This document shows, one piece after another, positions 6,554 through 15,053 of a DNA stretch of 64,000 bases (position 1 is its first letter; every line of letters starts with the position of its first letter). The notes beneath the pieces are model-generated. The model was not told where the DNA came from, did not search any database, and saw nothing but the letters and a program-made list of their open reading frames with translations. Both the position numbers and the translations under genes were made by a program. Source of the DNA: UBA1172 sp002457135. Lineage in GTDB: Bacteria > Pseudomonadota > Alphaproteobacteria > Puniceispirillales > UBA1172. The DNA is taken from contig CBFIBR010000004.1 in assembly GCA_965660935.1 (NCBI GenBank), positions 17,426 to 81,425 of the forward strand, in the 5' to 3' direction.

Positions 6554-8352
6554 TGTGCGGGATTGGCGGCTATTTCCTGAAACAGGGCGCAACCGCGCCG
6601 GATGGCGTGTTGCAACGGATGGAACAGGCGCTCCGTCATCGCGGCCCTGATGGCAGCACCATCATGACAGAGGGTCAGGCCGGGTTCTGTCATACAAGGC
6701 TGGCGATCATTGATGTTGAGGGCGGCGCCCAGCCGTTCGTTCATCAGCATGAAAACAGCCGCTGTCTTTCCATGGCCAATGGCGAGATTTACAATCACCG
6801 CGAATTGCGCGCTGATCTGGATCAATTCAAACTGGCCAGCGCATCCGACTGTGAGGTTCTGTTGCCGCTCTGGCTGCGTGATGGTGACGGTTTTACCCGG
6901 CAGCTTCGCGGCATGTACGCCGCCGCGCTTTATGATGGCAGCACTGGCCGGGGTTGCCTGATCCGTGATCCGTTCGGGATCAAGCCGCTCTATGTGATTG
7001 AGGATGAACGCGGGGTATTCTTTGCCTCTGAAATCAGCGCCCTCAAATCCTCGCTTCAACTGGATTGTGATATTGACCCGCTCGCCGCCGCCAGCCTGCT
7101 TGATCGCCAGTTCGTAATAGGCGGCAGGACCCCTTATGAAGGGATCAGCAAGCTTGCCCCGGGGGAGGTGCTGACTATTGAAAATGGCCGCATCACAGGA
7201 CGGTATCGTGATGCTCCTCTGGGGGATAATCCAGATGCAATAAGGGCCAACCCGGATGATCTGGATGCCCTGCTGCTTCAGACGGTGGATGCGCATCAGC
7301 TTTCGGATGTGCCGTTCGGGATGTTTCTTTCCGGCGGGGTGGATTCCTCCATCCTGCTGGCCCTCATGGCCAGGCTTAGGCTGATGGGGCAGGTGCCGGA
7401 TCACACCCCCCGGCTGCTGGCCTATACTGTCCGTTTTGATCGTGAGAGCGTCGCTGATGAAACCCGTCATGCCCGCATGCTGGCCGATCACCTTGGGGCC
7501 GAGTTTATTGATGCCACTTACGGTGAGGATGATTTCATCACCAGCGCGGGAATGGCGGTGGCGGCAACCGATGATCCGGTGGCGGATTACGCCATCCTGC
7601 CGAGCTATCATCTGGCGGCGCGGGCGCGGGCTGATGTCAAGGTGATCCTGACCGGGGAGGGCGGGGATGAATTTTTCGCAGGCTATGGGCGATATCGTGC
7701 CGGCATGCGCCCGTTTCTGCCCAAAAGCCCGACCCGCCCGGGACCGGCGTTGAAATCGGGGCTGATCAGGGCTGATCTGGCTCAACGCCTCGGCCATGCT
7801 CTCATGGAACAGTCGGGCCATCTGCCCTCATTCACTGAGCGGCTGTTTGACAGGGACACGGCACTGGCCCGCCTGCAACAGCATGATATTGCCGAATGGC
7901 TGCCTGATGATCTCCTCACCAAGGCGGATCGCTGCCTCATGCATAACGGGATTGAGGGGCGCACGCCGTTTGTTGACCGGCATCTTTCCGCCTATGGGTT
8001 CGGGCTTGGCCATGCCGATAAAATCCGCAAGCGTGATGGTAAATACAGGCTCAAGGCCTGGCTTCAGGAAAACCTGCCTGAGGCAAAACCCTTCACCCCC
8101 AAACGCGGATTTACCGTGCCGGTGGGGGAATGGATCGCCCGCCACGCCGGTGAATTTGCGCCGCTCGTCTCCCGCCTTGATAGCATCACCAGCATCATTG
8201 ATGCCTCCGCTGTTCAAGGGTTATTTGCGGGCGCGGATCGCCGTTCGGGGCTATTGGCATGGCGGGTGCTGTATTTCGCGCTCTGGCATCAGATCCATGG
8301 TCGCGGCGTTGACCCGGCTCAGCCGGTAGCCGCCATTCTTGCCGCCCGTTAG
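6553..8352 (+). CDS. asnB: Asparagine synthase (glutamine-hydrolysing) / AsnB-type amidotransferase
   Basis: Class II glutamine amidotransferase fused to an ATP-pyrophosphatase synthetase domain. It starts MCGIGGYF, giving Cys2 as the nucleophile after removal of Met1; the glutaminase domain runs to about residue 200 with HRGPDG, NGEIYNH and RDPFGIKPLY. The synthetase half has the PP-loop FLSGGVDSSILLAL (about 258-271) and the ILTGEGGDEFFAGYGRY motif. 599 residues is usual. Because it is the third gene of a glycosyltransferase operon, with its start overlapping the previous stop, it could amidate a sugar carboxylate in the glycan instead of making free asparagine; such AsnB paralogues are known in LPS and capsule clusters. 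The sequence alone does not decide. Confidence 0.85.
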   Translation: MCGIGGYFLKQGATAPDGVLQRMEQALRHRGPDGSTIMTEGQAGFCHTRLAIIDVEGGAQPFVHQHENSRCLSMANGEIYNHRELRADLDQFKLASASDCEVLLPLWLRDGDGFTRQLRGMYAAALYDGSTGRGCLIRDPFGIKPLYVIEDERGVFFASEISALKSSLQLDCDIDPLAAASLLDRQFVIGGRTPYEGISKLAPGEVLTIENGRITGRYRDAPLGDNPDAIRANPDDLDALLLQTVDAHQLSDVPFGMFLSGGVDSSILLALMARLRLMGQVPDHTPRLLAYTVRFDRESVADETRHARMLADHLGAEFIDATYGEDDFITSAGMAVAATDDPVADYAILPSYHLAARARADVKVILTGEGGDEFFAGYGRYRAGMRPFLPKSPTRPGPALKSGLIRADLAQRLGHALMEQSGHLPSFTERLFDRDTALARLQQHDIAEWLPDDLLTKADRCLMHNGIEGRTPFVDRHLSAYGFGLGHADKIRKRDGKYRLKAWLQENLPEAKPFTPKRGFTVPVGEWIARHAGEFAPLVSRLDSITSIIDASAVQGLFAGADRRSGLLAWRVLYFALWHQIHGRGVDPAQPVAAILAAR

Positions 8353-8365
8353 CCTTTAAACCCGG

Positions 8366-8920
8366 CTAGAAGGATGAGTTTGGGCCACTGAGGAATTCCT
8401 TTTCCTCATCGCTGAGGGGGCGGCCGAGGATCGTGCTGCGGTGCGGGAAATGGCCAAACCGGGCAACGATATCACGGTGCGCAACAGCATAGCCGTGGGT
8501 ACGCTCGGTGGTGTATTGCTCAAACAGCGGCAGGGAGGCATCCTGGATCGACAGGTCCTCGGCATGCATCATCGGCATCAGCAGGAAATGCCGGTAATGG
8601 ACATCTTCAAACGTATCGAGATAGCCGCGCTCCAGCCCCTTGAGCGACAGGGCCAGGGCCATGTCATCACCGGAAAAGGCCTTGGGCGTGTCGCGGTAGA
8701 TGTTGCGGGTCATCTGGTCAAGCAGCAGGATCAGCGCCACCAGCCCGTCACTGTTTTCGGCCCATTGGTCGAGCTGCCCGGCCAGCGCCATTTCCACCAG
8801 ATCACCAAATTGGTCTTTCAGGGTGGCATCGAAATCATCGTTTTTGATGAACCAGCTTTCCTCAGGGGTTTCTTCAAACCAGAAATTCAGCACAACCTCG
8901 ATTTTGTCTTCATGGCGCAT
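8366..8920 (-). CDS. DUF924 family protein
   Basis: 184-residue member of the DUF924 (TPR-like, YgfB-unrelated) helical family, widespread in proteobacteria and without an established function. Family hallmarks seen: VLNFWFEETPEESWF at the N-terminus, LILLLDQMTRNIYRDTP, FEDVHYRHFLLMPMMHAE and HRDIVARFGHFPHRSTILG near the C-terminus. No signal peptide or membrane segment. It lies convergent with the asnB operon, 13 bases from its stop, and stands alone; nothing in the context suggests a role. Confidence 0.85.
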   Translation of the reverse strand: MRHEDKIEVVLNFWFEETPEESWFIKNDDFDATLKDQFGDLVEMALAGQLDQWAENSDGLVALILLLDQMTRNIYRDTPKAFSGDDMALALSLKGLERGYLDTFEDVHYRHFLLMPMMHAEDLSIQDASLPLFEQYTTERTHGYAVAHRDIVARFGHFPHRSTILGRPLSDEEKEFLSGPNSSF

Positions 8921-8996
8921 GGTCAGCTCCCTTAATGTTGGTCTTTAACTTGGTGTTCTTCCTGGAGAGGCCGACTATCATCAGAGGGGTCCGGCT

Positions 8997-10436
8997 CTAG
9001 AGAATTTTCCCCGGGTTCATGATCCCGTTCGGGTCAAGTGCCTTTTTGATCGCTTCCATCACGGCGAGGGCGGTTGCATCCTTGGCATCACGCAGCAGGT
9101 GGCGTTTTTTCTGGCCAATCCCGTGTTCGGCACTGATTGACCCGCCATACTGTTTCAACAGCCCTGACAGCATTGTATCAAATTCGGGGAAAAGTGCCAT
9201 GAAATCGGGGTGTCCCTGCCGCGGGATGCAGAGGTTGTAATGCAGGTTGCCATCCCCGAGATGACCAAACCCGAAAACCCGCACCCCGGGGGCAATCGCC
9301 TCAGCCGCGGCGGCGGCGCGGTGATAGAATTCCGCCATGTGTTCAATCGGGATGGAGATATCGGATTTATAGGCGACCCCGGCCTTGATTTCGCTTTCGG
9401 GCGTAAGCTCCCGAATGGCCCAGAGCGCGGCACGCTGATTGCTGCTGGTGGCGATGGTTGCATCATTGATCAGCTCATCCTCCAGTGATGCCTCCAGTAT
9501 CCCTTCCATCAGATTGTTGAGCGGCATTGTGCCATCCAGCCCGGGCATGGCATCGGTGGGGGCGGTGGATGAAATCTCAATAAACGCTGAAAAGGCCGGG
9601 ATATCGGCGATCGGCTGAACCGTGTCGGGGTAATGTTCCATGACATTGTCGATGATCGATTTCGGCATCAGCTCAAACGTTGTCACCCTGCCGCCACTGG
9701 CAGACTGGCACAGGTTGAGAAGGCTGATGGCAGCATCGATATCACGCAATCCGGCAAAGGCGGTGACAACGGCCTGATGCGCCGGGAACAGTTGCAATGT
9801 TGCGGCCGTGATGATCCCGAGCGTGCCTTCGGACCCGATGAAAAGGTTTTTCAGGTCATAGCCGGTGTTATCTTTTTTGAGGGGGGAAAGCAGGTTCATG
9901 ACCCGCCCGTCAGGGACAACCACCTCAAGCCCGAGGCAGAGCGCCCTGGCGTTGCCATAGCGCACCACCCCCAGACCGCCTGCATTGGTGGAAAGATTGC
10001 CGCCGATCCGGCAAGTCCCGCGAGAGCCGAAATCAAGCGGGAACAGCAATCCTTCAGCCTCGGCACTGCGCTGGATGGTTTCCAGAATGCAGCCTGCCTG
10101 AACCACCATGGTGTTGCTTTTAAGATCGAGGCTAAGCACCTGATCCATCCGTTTCAGCGACAGCACAATGGCATCACCGCTGGTATCAGGGGTTGCGCCG
10201 CCGCAAAGACCGGTATTACCGCCCTGGGGGACAATCGGCACGCCGTGTTCATTGGCGTAGGCGAGAACGCGGCTGACTTCATCGGTGGAACCGGGATGCA
10301 CCACCGCCGTTGCCGTGCCGGTGTAATGCTTGCGCCAGTCGGTCAGGTAAGGCGCGGTTTCATCCGCATCGGTGATGACGGATTTGGCCCCGCAGATCGT
10401 GGTCAGGGCAGTGATGATGGCGTTGGTATCAGGCAT
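8997..10436 (-). CDS. FAD-linked 2-hydroxyacid dehydrogenase (GlcD/D-2-hydroxyglutarate dehydrogenase type)
   Basis: Flavoprotein of the vanillyl-alcohol-oxidase/PCMH fold that oxidises D-2-hydroxyacids such as D-lactate, glycolate or D-2-hydroxyglutarate. Seen: FAD-binding half with VVHPGSTDEVSRVLAYA, PIVPQGGNTGLCGGATP, GGNLSTNAGGLGVVRYGN and FIGSEGTLGIITAATL; C-terminal cap with GVRVFGFGHLGDGNLHYN and the terminal SAEHGIGQKKRHLL, both typical of the GlcD family. 479 residues, full length. No iron-sulfur partner or GlcE/GlcF neighbours are present, which favours a stand-alone D-2-hydroxyglutarate dehydrogenase-like enzyme over glycolate oxidase. The substrate remains open. Confidence 0.85.
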   Translation of the reverse strand: MPDTNAIITALTTICGAKSVITDADETAPYLTDWRKHYTGTATAVVHPGSTDEVSRVLAYANEHGVPIVPQGGNTGLCGGATPDTSGDAIVLSLKRMDQVLSLDLKSNTMVVQAGCILETIQRSAEAEGLLFPLDFGSRGTCRIGGNLSTNAGGLGVVRYGNARALCLGLEVVVPDGRVMNLLSPLKKDNTGYDLKNLFIGSEGTLGIITAATLQLFPAHQAVVTAFAGLRDIDAAISLLNLCQSASGGRVTTFELMPKSIIDNVMEHYPDTVQPIADIPAFSAFIEISSTAPTDAMPGLDGTMPLNNLMEGILEASLEDELINDATIATSSNQRAALWAIRELTPESEIKAGVAYKSDISIPIEHMAEFYHRAAAAAEAIAPGVRVFGFGHLGDGNLHYNLCIPRQGHPDFMALFPEFDTMLSGLLKQYGGSISAEHGIGQKKRHLLRDAKDATALAVMEAIKKALDPNGIMNPGKIL

Positions 10437-10535
10437 GTCAAACCGTGGCAGGGACTGGAACAGGGATCATCATACCATGCTGTATTGCAGGATCAATGCT
10501 GCACTAATAAATGCACCCTCAAACAGGGGCATGCG

Positions 10536-11498
10536 TCATTTTTTAGCAGCGCGGTTGAGCCGGTCATTGATCGCCGTCCCGATCCCGCCATGGGGGACAG
10601 GGGCAACGGCAATGGCGACGGCCCCGATCCGGTCAGCCTGACGCAGAAGATCATAGAGCGATGCCGCTGCCTCAATCAGATCACCCCTTGGGCTGAGGTT
10701 GAAGGCATGGCGGCAAAGAGGGGCATCGGCATCACCAAAACCGATCCACACCGTGTCCCTCCCGGCATCGTTCTGGTTCAGCAACAGGGGGGTTGCCGGG
10801 GCGTAATGGCTTTCCATCTGGCCCGGGCTGATGATGCCGTGGCTGTCTTTCCCTGAGGGGTTTCTAGGGATGATGCCGGTTGCATCCTCAATCATGGTAT
10901 CAGTGACACTGCCGGGGCGGAGGATCACCGGAACCGCCCCCCTTGCATCAATCACCGTCGATTCCAGCCCCCCTTCAGCAGCCCCGCAATCAAGGATCAT
11001 GGCGAGATCGGCGTTGCCCCCCAGCTCTTCCAGAACATGCCCGGCCCGGGTCGGGCTGATGCGGCCGGAACGGTTTGCCGATGGTGCCGCCACGGGAACC
11101 CCCGCCTCAGCCAGAAAGGCGCGGGCATGGGTGTTGGCAGGAACCCGCAGGGCGACACTGTCCAGCCCGGATGTAGCCAGCGTGCTGATCGGACAGTCAG
11201 GCTGCTGGTCCAGCACCAGTGTCATCGGACCGGGCCAGAAATGGTCAGCCAGAATGCGGGCAAGGGGGGTTTCCTTGCCTGTCTCAAAAACAGTCTTGCT
11301 ATCAGCAACGTGACTGATCAGCGGGTTGAAACCGGGGCGGGATTTCGCTGCAAAAATGCGGGCCACGGCCTGACCATCCAGGGCATTGCCGCCCAGCCCG
11401 TAGACGGTCTCGGTGCCAAAGGCAACCAGCCTGCCGTCACGGATAAGGGATGCGGCCTCAGTGATTGCTGCCTGATCGGGGTGCCGGGTTTCAGTCAT
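10536..11498 (-). CDS. tsaC: L-threonylcarbamoyladenylate synthase (Sua5/YwlC/TsaC)
   Basis: Makes threonylcarbamoyl-AMP from threonine, bicarbonate and ATP for the t6A modification at position 37 of ANN-decoding tRNAs. The YrdC core is clear: GRLVAFGTETVYGLGGNA, AAKSRPGFNPLISHV, FWPGPMTLVLDQ, VALRVPANTHARAFL and APSANRSGRISPT. At 320 residues it is the long Sua5 form with a C-terminal Sua5 domain (about 215-320). Start at 11498 is chosen over 11564 because it begins MTETRHPDQAAI and overlaps the cysQ stop by 8 bases, indicating translational coupling. Confidence 0.92.
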   Translation of the reverse strand: MTETRHPDQAAITEAASLIRDGRLVAFGTETVYGLGGNALDGQAVARIFAAKSRPGFNPLISHVADSKTVFETGKETPLARILADHFWPGPMTLVLDQQPDCPISTLATSGLDSVALRVPANTHARAFLAEAGVPVAAPSANRSGRISPTRAGHVLEELGGNADLAMILDCGAAEGGLESTVIDARGAVPVILRPGSVTDTMIEDATGIIPRNPSGKDSHGIISPGQMESHYAPATPLLLNQNDAGRDTVWIGFGDADAPLCRHAFNLSPRGDLIEAAASLYDLLRQADRIGAVAIAVAPVPHGGIGTAINDRLNRAAKK

Positions 11499-12342
11499 CA
11501 CCGCCTTCCCGTGGGGGAACCCATTCGGATGGTGGTGTGCCGTCCAGGCTGGCCATGGCGGCAAAATACCCGTTCAACCGGCCCGGTTTGCCATACATGA
11601 AGGTATTGCCGTCAGGGCCGATGACGCTGCCCCCCGCCGCCTCGACAATGGCCTGACCGGCGGCGGTATCCCATTCCATGGTCGGCCCGATGCGCGGGTA
11701 GAGATCAGCCTTGCCCTCGGCAATGACGCAGAATTTGAGGGAAGAGCCAACAGCGACGTTTTCAGCGGCGTTGAGGCGTTCAATCCAGGCTTCGAGCGCA
11801 GGGCCGCGATGCGCCTTTGTGGCGACGATATGGGGATGCGTGATCTCGGCCCGGCGCGCTGAGATCGGCCTTGCCTCGCCCATGGCCTCTAGCGTCTGGT
11901 TTGGGGATGGCCCGGTCTCACGCTTGGTGGCCATGCCATCCATCCCGGCCCATAGCTCACCCGTGGCGGGGGCATAGATCACGCCCAGCGCAGGGGCGCG
12001 ATACCGGATCAGGGCGATGTTAACGGTGAAATCCCGGCCGCCATTGATGAACCCCTTGGTGCCATCCAGCGGGTCCACGCACCAGTATTGCTCAGCTTCG
12101 GTATCATCATGGCCCTTATAGGTTTCCTCGGTGATCGCCGGGATGCCGGGGGCTATTTCTTCCAGCCCCTCACGGATAATCCGGTCAGCAGCCAGGTCAG
12201 CCTCGGTCACCGGGCTGCCGTCAGCCTTGTCGGTGCGCTCAACACCGCGCAGCCGGACATCCATGATGGCGTTGCCGGCACGGATCGACAGGGCCTCGAT
12301 GCTGATGAGTTGGTCACGGGTCAATGCACGGATCGGGGGCAT
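11491..12342 (-). CDS. cysQ: 3'(2'),5'-bisphosphate nucleotidase CysQ
   Basis: Inositol-monophosphatase-fold phosphatase that removes the 3' phosphate of PAP/PAPS, the by-product of sulfate assimilation and sulfotransfer. 283 residues. Metal-binding motifs: SPVTEADLAAD (43-53), ITEET (70-74), and DPLDGTKGF (90-98) with NGGRDFTVNIALI after it, then MEWDTAAGQAIVEAAGG near the C-terminus. These fit CysQ better than SuhB. The start at 12342 has AAAAGG nine bases upstream; the frame extends to 12390 without one. Forms an overlapping pair with tsaC; the combination is not obviously functional. Confidence 0.88.
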   Translation of the reverse strand: MPPIRALTRDQLISIEALSIRAGNAIMDVRLRGVERTDKADGSPVTEADLAADRIIREGLEEIAPGIPAITEETYKGHDDTEAEQYWCVDPLDGTKGFINGGRDFTVNIALIRYRAPALGVIYAPATGELWAGMDGMATKRETGPSPNQTLEAMGEARPISARRAEITHPHIVATKAHRGPALEAWIERLNAAENVAVGSSLKFCVIAEGKADLYPRIGPTMEWDTAAGQAIVEAAGGSVIGPDGNTFMYGKPGRLNGYFAAMASLDGTPPSEWVPPREGGDD

Positions 12343-12456
12343 GAAAAATACCTTTTCTGGAAATGAAATGCACCATGGCATAAAGCGCATGGATTTGCCA
12401 GTTGCAGGGTTGATTTCGTGGCTCTACCCTGAGGGGGAAGGAGAGGAGATAACCCG

Positions 12457-13176
12457 ATGTGTGGCCGATTTGCCAATGCCTCAAACCCTGATCAGTTGAA
12501 GGCATCGTTTCGTGTGCAGTTCCCTGCTGTGAACCCCCCACAAACCGGTGCAGGGGAGGGTGCAGCCAGCGGTCATAATCTGGCGCCGCGATGGAATATC
12601 GCCCCCGGCACCATGATCGATACCATTACCGGCGATGAGGATCGCAGCATGACCCCGGCGCATTGGGGGCTGGTGAACCCGAAATCGCCGCGCCCGCTGA
12701 TCAATGCCCGTGGTGAAACCATGCTGGAAAAACCGACCTTTGCCGATGCTGCCCGGCATCGCCGCTGCGTCGTGGTGGCCACCGGGTGGTATGAATGGAA
12801 GGCACCGCGCCAGCCCTATTATATCCGCCGCCGTGATGGTGCGCCCATGGCCATGGCCGGGCTGTATCGGCTCAACGCTGATCATCAGCCGGCGGAACGG
12901 TCGGCGGTGATTGTCACGCGCTCGGCCGTGGCCGGTCTGGGTGAGGTGCATCATCGCGCCCCGTTGTTGCTCGGCCCGGAAAGCCTCAATCGCTGGCTTG
13001 ATCCATCCTGCCCTGAGGCAGTGATCGAAGCCATGGTCCTGCCTGAGGACGGGGGCGAGCTGGAATGGTATCCCGTTTCAGCAGAGGTAGGGTCGGTGCG
13101 GGCTGATCACGAAGGCCTGACGCTGCGTGATGACAGTCACGGCCAGGCCCCGCCCGCGCAGATGGAGCTGTTCTAG
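12457..13176 (+). CDS. SRAP domain protein (YedK/HMCES-type abasic-site crosslinker)
   Basis: SOS-response-associated peptidase-fold protein that forms a stable thiazolidine crosslink with abasic sites in single-stranded DNA, shielding them at stalled forks. All signature residues are present: Cys2 exposed after Met removal (MCGRFA), Asn83 in LINARGET, Glu113 in GWYEWK, and His166 in VHHRAP. 239 residues, usual length. GGAGAGGAG precedes the ATG. It faces an AlkA-type glycosylase gene, and the two stop codons overlap in a shared CTAG (13173-13176). A glycosylase creates abasic sites and SRAP protects them, so the arrangement may be more than chance. Confidence 0.93.
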   Translation: MCGRFANASNPDQLKASFRVQFPAVNPPQTGAGEGAASGHNLAPRWNIAPGTMIDTITGDEDRSMTPAHWGLVNPKSPRPLINARGETMLEKPTFADAARHRRCVVVATGWYEWKAPRQPYYIRRRDGAPMAMAGLYRLNADHQPAERSAVIVTRSAVAGLGEVHHRAPLLLGPESLNRWLDPSCPEAVIEAMVLPEDGGELEWYPVSAEVGSVRADHEGLTLRDDSHGQAPPAQMELF

Positions 13177-13823
13177 ATATCGGTGATCGTCGCGGCGTGG
13201 CGATACCGGGCGTAGACATGCCACAGCATCAACGCGCCCGCGCCGCGATAGGGTTGCCAGTCATCCCCCATCCGCTGCATGGTTTTGCCATCAGGGCGGG
13301 TGTTGAGCGATTTCAGGATTTTCATGCCCTCCTGCAAGGCGAGGTCATTATAGGGCCAGGCATCCATATCCAGGAGGACGAAGAGCCGGTAGTTATCCGC
13401 TGTCCAGTCCCCGATTCCGCGCAGGGCCGTCAGGTAGCGCGTGGCATCCTGTCCCTTCAGGCTGGCAAGATGATCAAAATCGAGCCTGCCATCGGCGATG
13501 GCATCGGCCAGTCCCTTGACGTATTCGGCCTTCATGCGTGACAGGCCAACCCCCCGCAGGGTTTCCATGCTGGCGGCACCGGCATTTTCCGCCTGATCCA
13601 GTTTTGCCTCTTGCATCCGGGACCAGACAGCGGCGGCGGCCTTGGTGGAAATCTGCTGGCCGATAATGGTCCGGCACAGGGTGGCAAAGCCGTGGGGCAG
13701 GGTACGATCAGGCGGCGGCCCCAGATCCTTGAGCGCACGGGCGATATCGGCATCCAGCCGCGCCAGTTGATGCAAGGCCCCGTCCTCACCCATCAGGGCC
13801 TGTTCCATTGAATAATGCGCCAT
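13173..13823 (-). CDS. DNA-3-methyladenine glycosylase II (AlkA-like, HhH-GPD)
   Basis: Base-excision glycosylase that removes alkylated purines. 216 residues: the HhH-GPD core without the N-terminal domain of E. coli AlkA. Seen: CRTIIGQQISTKAA (50-63), ALRGIGDWTADNYRLF (133-148) as helix-hairpin-helix and Gly/Pro-Asp loop, and the catalytic Asp160 in WPYNDLALQEGM. No iron-sulfur cysteines, so not an EndoIII/MutY. Convergent with the SRAP gene, sharing the CTAG stop. Its upstream region is shared with the divergent cytochrome b561 gene. Confidence 0.9.
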   Translation of the reverse strand: MAHYSMEQALMGEDGALHQLARLDADIARALKDLGPPPDRTLPHGFATLCRTIIGQQISTKAAAAVWSRMQEAKLDQAENAGAASMETLRGVGLSRMKAEYVKGLADAIADGRLDFDHLASLKGQDATRYLTALRGIGDWTADNYRLFVLLDMDAWPYNDLALQEGMKILKSLNTRPDGKTMQRMGDDWQPYRGAGALMLWHVYARYRHAATITDI

Positions 13824-13872
13824 GGCTGTTACCCCGCTTGAAAGCCTTATGAGAATGCGTCAGAATCATCCC

Positions 13873-14529
13873 ATGAGCAAGTCAGGAGAAATCTGGGATA
13901 TCCCGCTTCGGTTGTTTCATTGGCTTTTGATGGTTTCAGTCATTGCATCAATCGGCAGCGTCAAGGCTGGCAATATGTTCGTCCATGAAAAGGCGGGTAT
14001 CAGCGTGGTTGCGTTGCTGATCTTCCGGGTCATCTGGGGTTTTGCCGGAAACCGCCATGCCCGTTTTGCCCATTTCCTCACAGGCCCCGGCCGTGTCATT
14101 GCCTATATCAAATCGAGGATGGGCGGTGAACGCGGCATTCACCCCGGCCATGCGCCCACAGGGGGATGGGCCACCATGGTTATCCTCATGGTGTTTGCCG
14201 GCATGGCCTCCATGGGTCTGATGGCCCATGATGATGTTCTCTACGAAGGCCCGCTGGCCGCCTGGGCAGGGGATTTTACCGATACCGCCACCAGACTCCA
14301 CCACCTTGGCGAAAAGCTGGTTTTTGCGGTGATTGCCATGCACCTGCTGGCGATGCTGATTTATCGCTTCTGGCTCAAGATCAATCTGGTTCCGGCGATG
14401 CTGCATGGCGGCCGTGATGAGGTCCGCCAACCATCATCCAAAACCCGCCAGATTGCCGGGGTGATGGTGCTGGCCGCAGTGCTGATCACGGCCCATGCCC
14501 TCGGCATGAGCGGAGAGCGATTCTACTAG
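13873..14529 (+). CDS. Cytochrome b561-type membrane protein
   Basis: Di-haem b-type cytochrome with four transmembrane helices, of the family that passes electrons between quinones and periplasmic cytochromes or hydrogenases. Seen: WDIPLRLFHWLLM at the N-terminus with the first haem histidine, VHEKAGISVVALLIFRVIWGF with the second, TRLHHLGEKLVFAVIAMHLLAMLIY with the third and fourth. 218 residues from the start at 13873 (MSKSGEIWD), which matches the family; an upstream ATG at 13822 adds a hydrophilic leader and overlaps the divergent alkA-like gene. No hydrogenase nearby; the neighbouring convergent gene is a cytochrome c', so the two may be redox partners. Confidence 0.85.
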   Translation: MSKSGEIWDIPLRLFHWLLMVSVIASIGSVKAGNMFVHEKAGISVVALLIFRVIWGFAGNRHARFAHFLTGPGRVIAYIKSRMGGERGIHPGHAPTGGWATMVILMVFAGMASMGLMAHDDVLYEGPLAAWAGDFTDTATRLHHLGEKLVFAVIAMHLLAMLIYRFWLKINLVPAMLHGGRDEVRQPSSKTRQIAGVMVLAAVLITAHALGMSGERFY

Positions 14530-14565
14530 TCCGCCATTCCAGAATAAAACAGGCTTACAAGAACT

Positions 14566-14985
14566 CTATTCCTTGAAACGCTGGTGACAGGCCTTGCATG
14601 TTCCGGCCAGTTTGCCCAGGCCTTTGCCCAGGCTGGTCATCTCATCCTTGTCGGCCATCATGGCCAGCTCGACAGCAGCGTTCTCGGCATTCTTGGCGAG
14701 GGCGGTAAAGTCATCAAACTCGGTCCAGATATTGGGGAGTGCCTTGGTATCGCCTTCCCCTGACCCTTCCGGGAAATAGTCGATCATGCGGGATGACCAG
14801 TCGGCGACCTTGCGGGCCTCGGCGGCAATCGCCGGGGTGTCACCGGCGGGGATAGCGGCCTTGATGATCTTGAGCGCGGCAACATTACCCCTGAAACCGG
14901 CTTTACGTTCACTGATAACATCAGCCGCCTGGGCCGTAACGCTAAGGCAAAGACTGATGGCAAGAATGCTGAAATAGATGCGCAT
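14566..14985 (-). CDS. Cytochrome c' (periplasmic)
   Basis: Periplasmic four-helix-bundle c-type cytochrome that binds NO and is associated with nitrosative-stress protection. 139 residues: signal peptide MRIYFSILAISLCLSVTAQA (1-20), helical body, and a single C-terminal haem site CKACH at 130-134, as expected for class II cytochromes c'. AAAGGGTGG precedes the start at 14985; the frame reaches 15063 but without signal-peptide logic. The 3' end faces a b561-type cytochrome gene. Confidence 0.9.
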   Translation of the reverse strand: MRIYFSILAISLCLSVTAQAADVISERKAGFRGNVAALKIIKAAIPAGDTPAIAAEARKVADWSSRMIDYFPEGSGEGDTKALPNIWTEFDDFTALAKNAENAAVELAMMADKDEMTSLGKGLGKLAGTCKACHQRFKE

Positions 14986-15053
14986 GGCCACCCTTTCTTT
15001 AGTGATTGCAGGATCACAACCAGAAATAGTATGAATACCAATCATGACAAGTA

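Noticed and set aside
6484..7821. 445-residue open frame on the minus strand opposite asnB
   Set aside because: It mirrors the codon bias of asnB, has no recognisable domain, and the plus-strand frame carries full amidotransferase and synthetase motifs.
9633..10856. 407-residue plus-strand frame opposite the FAD-linked dehydrogenase and tsaC
   Set aside because: Antisense frame across two well-supported genes, with no domain or ribosome site.
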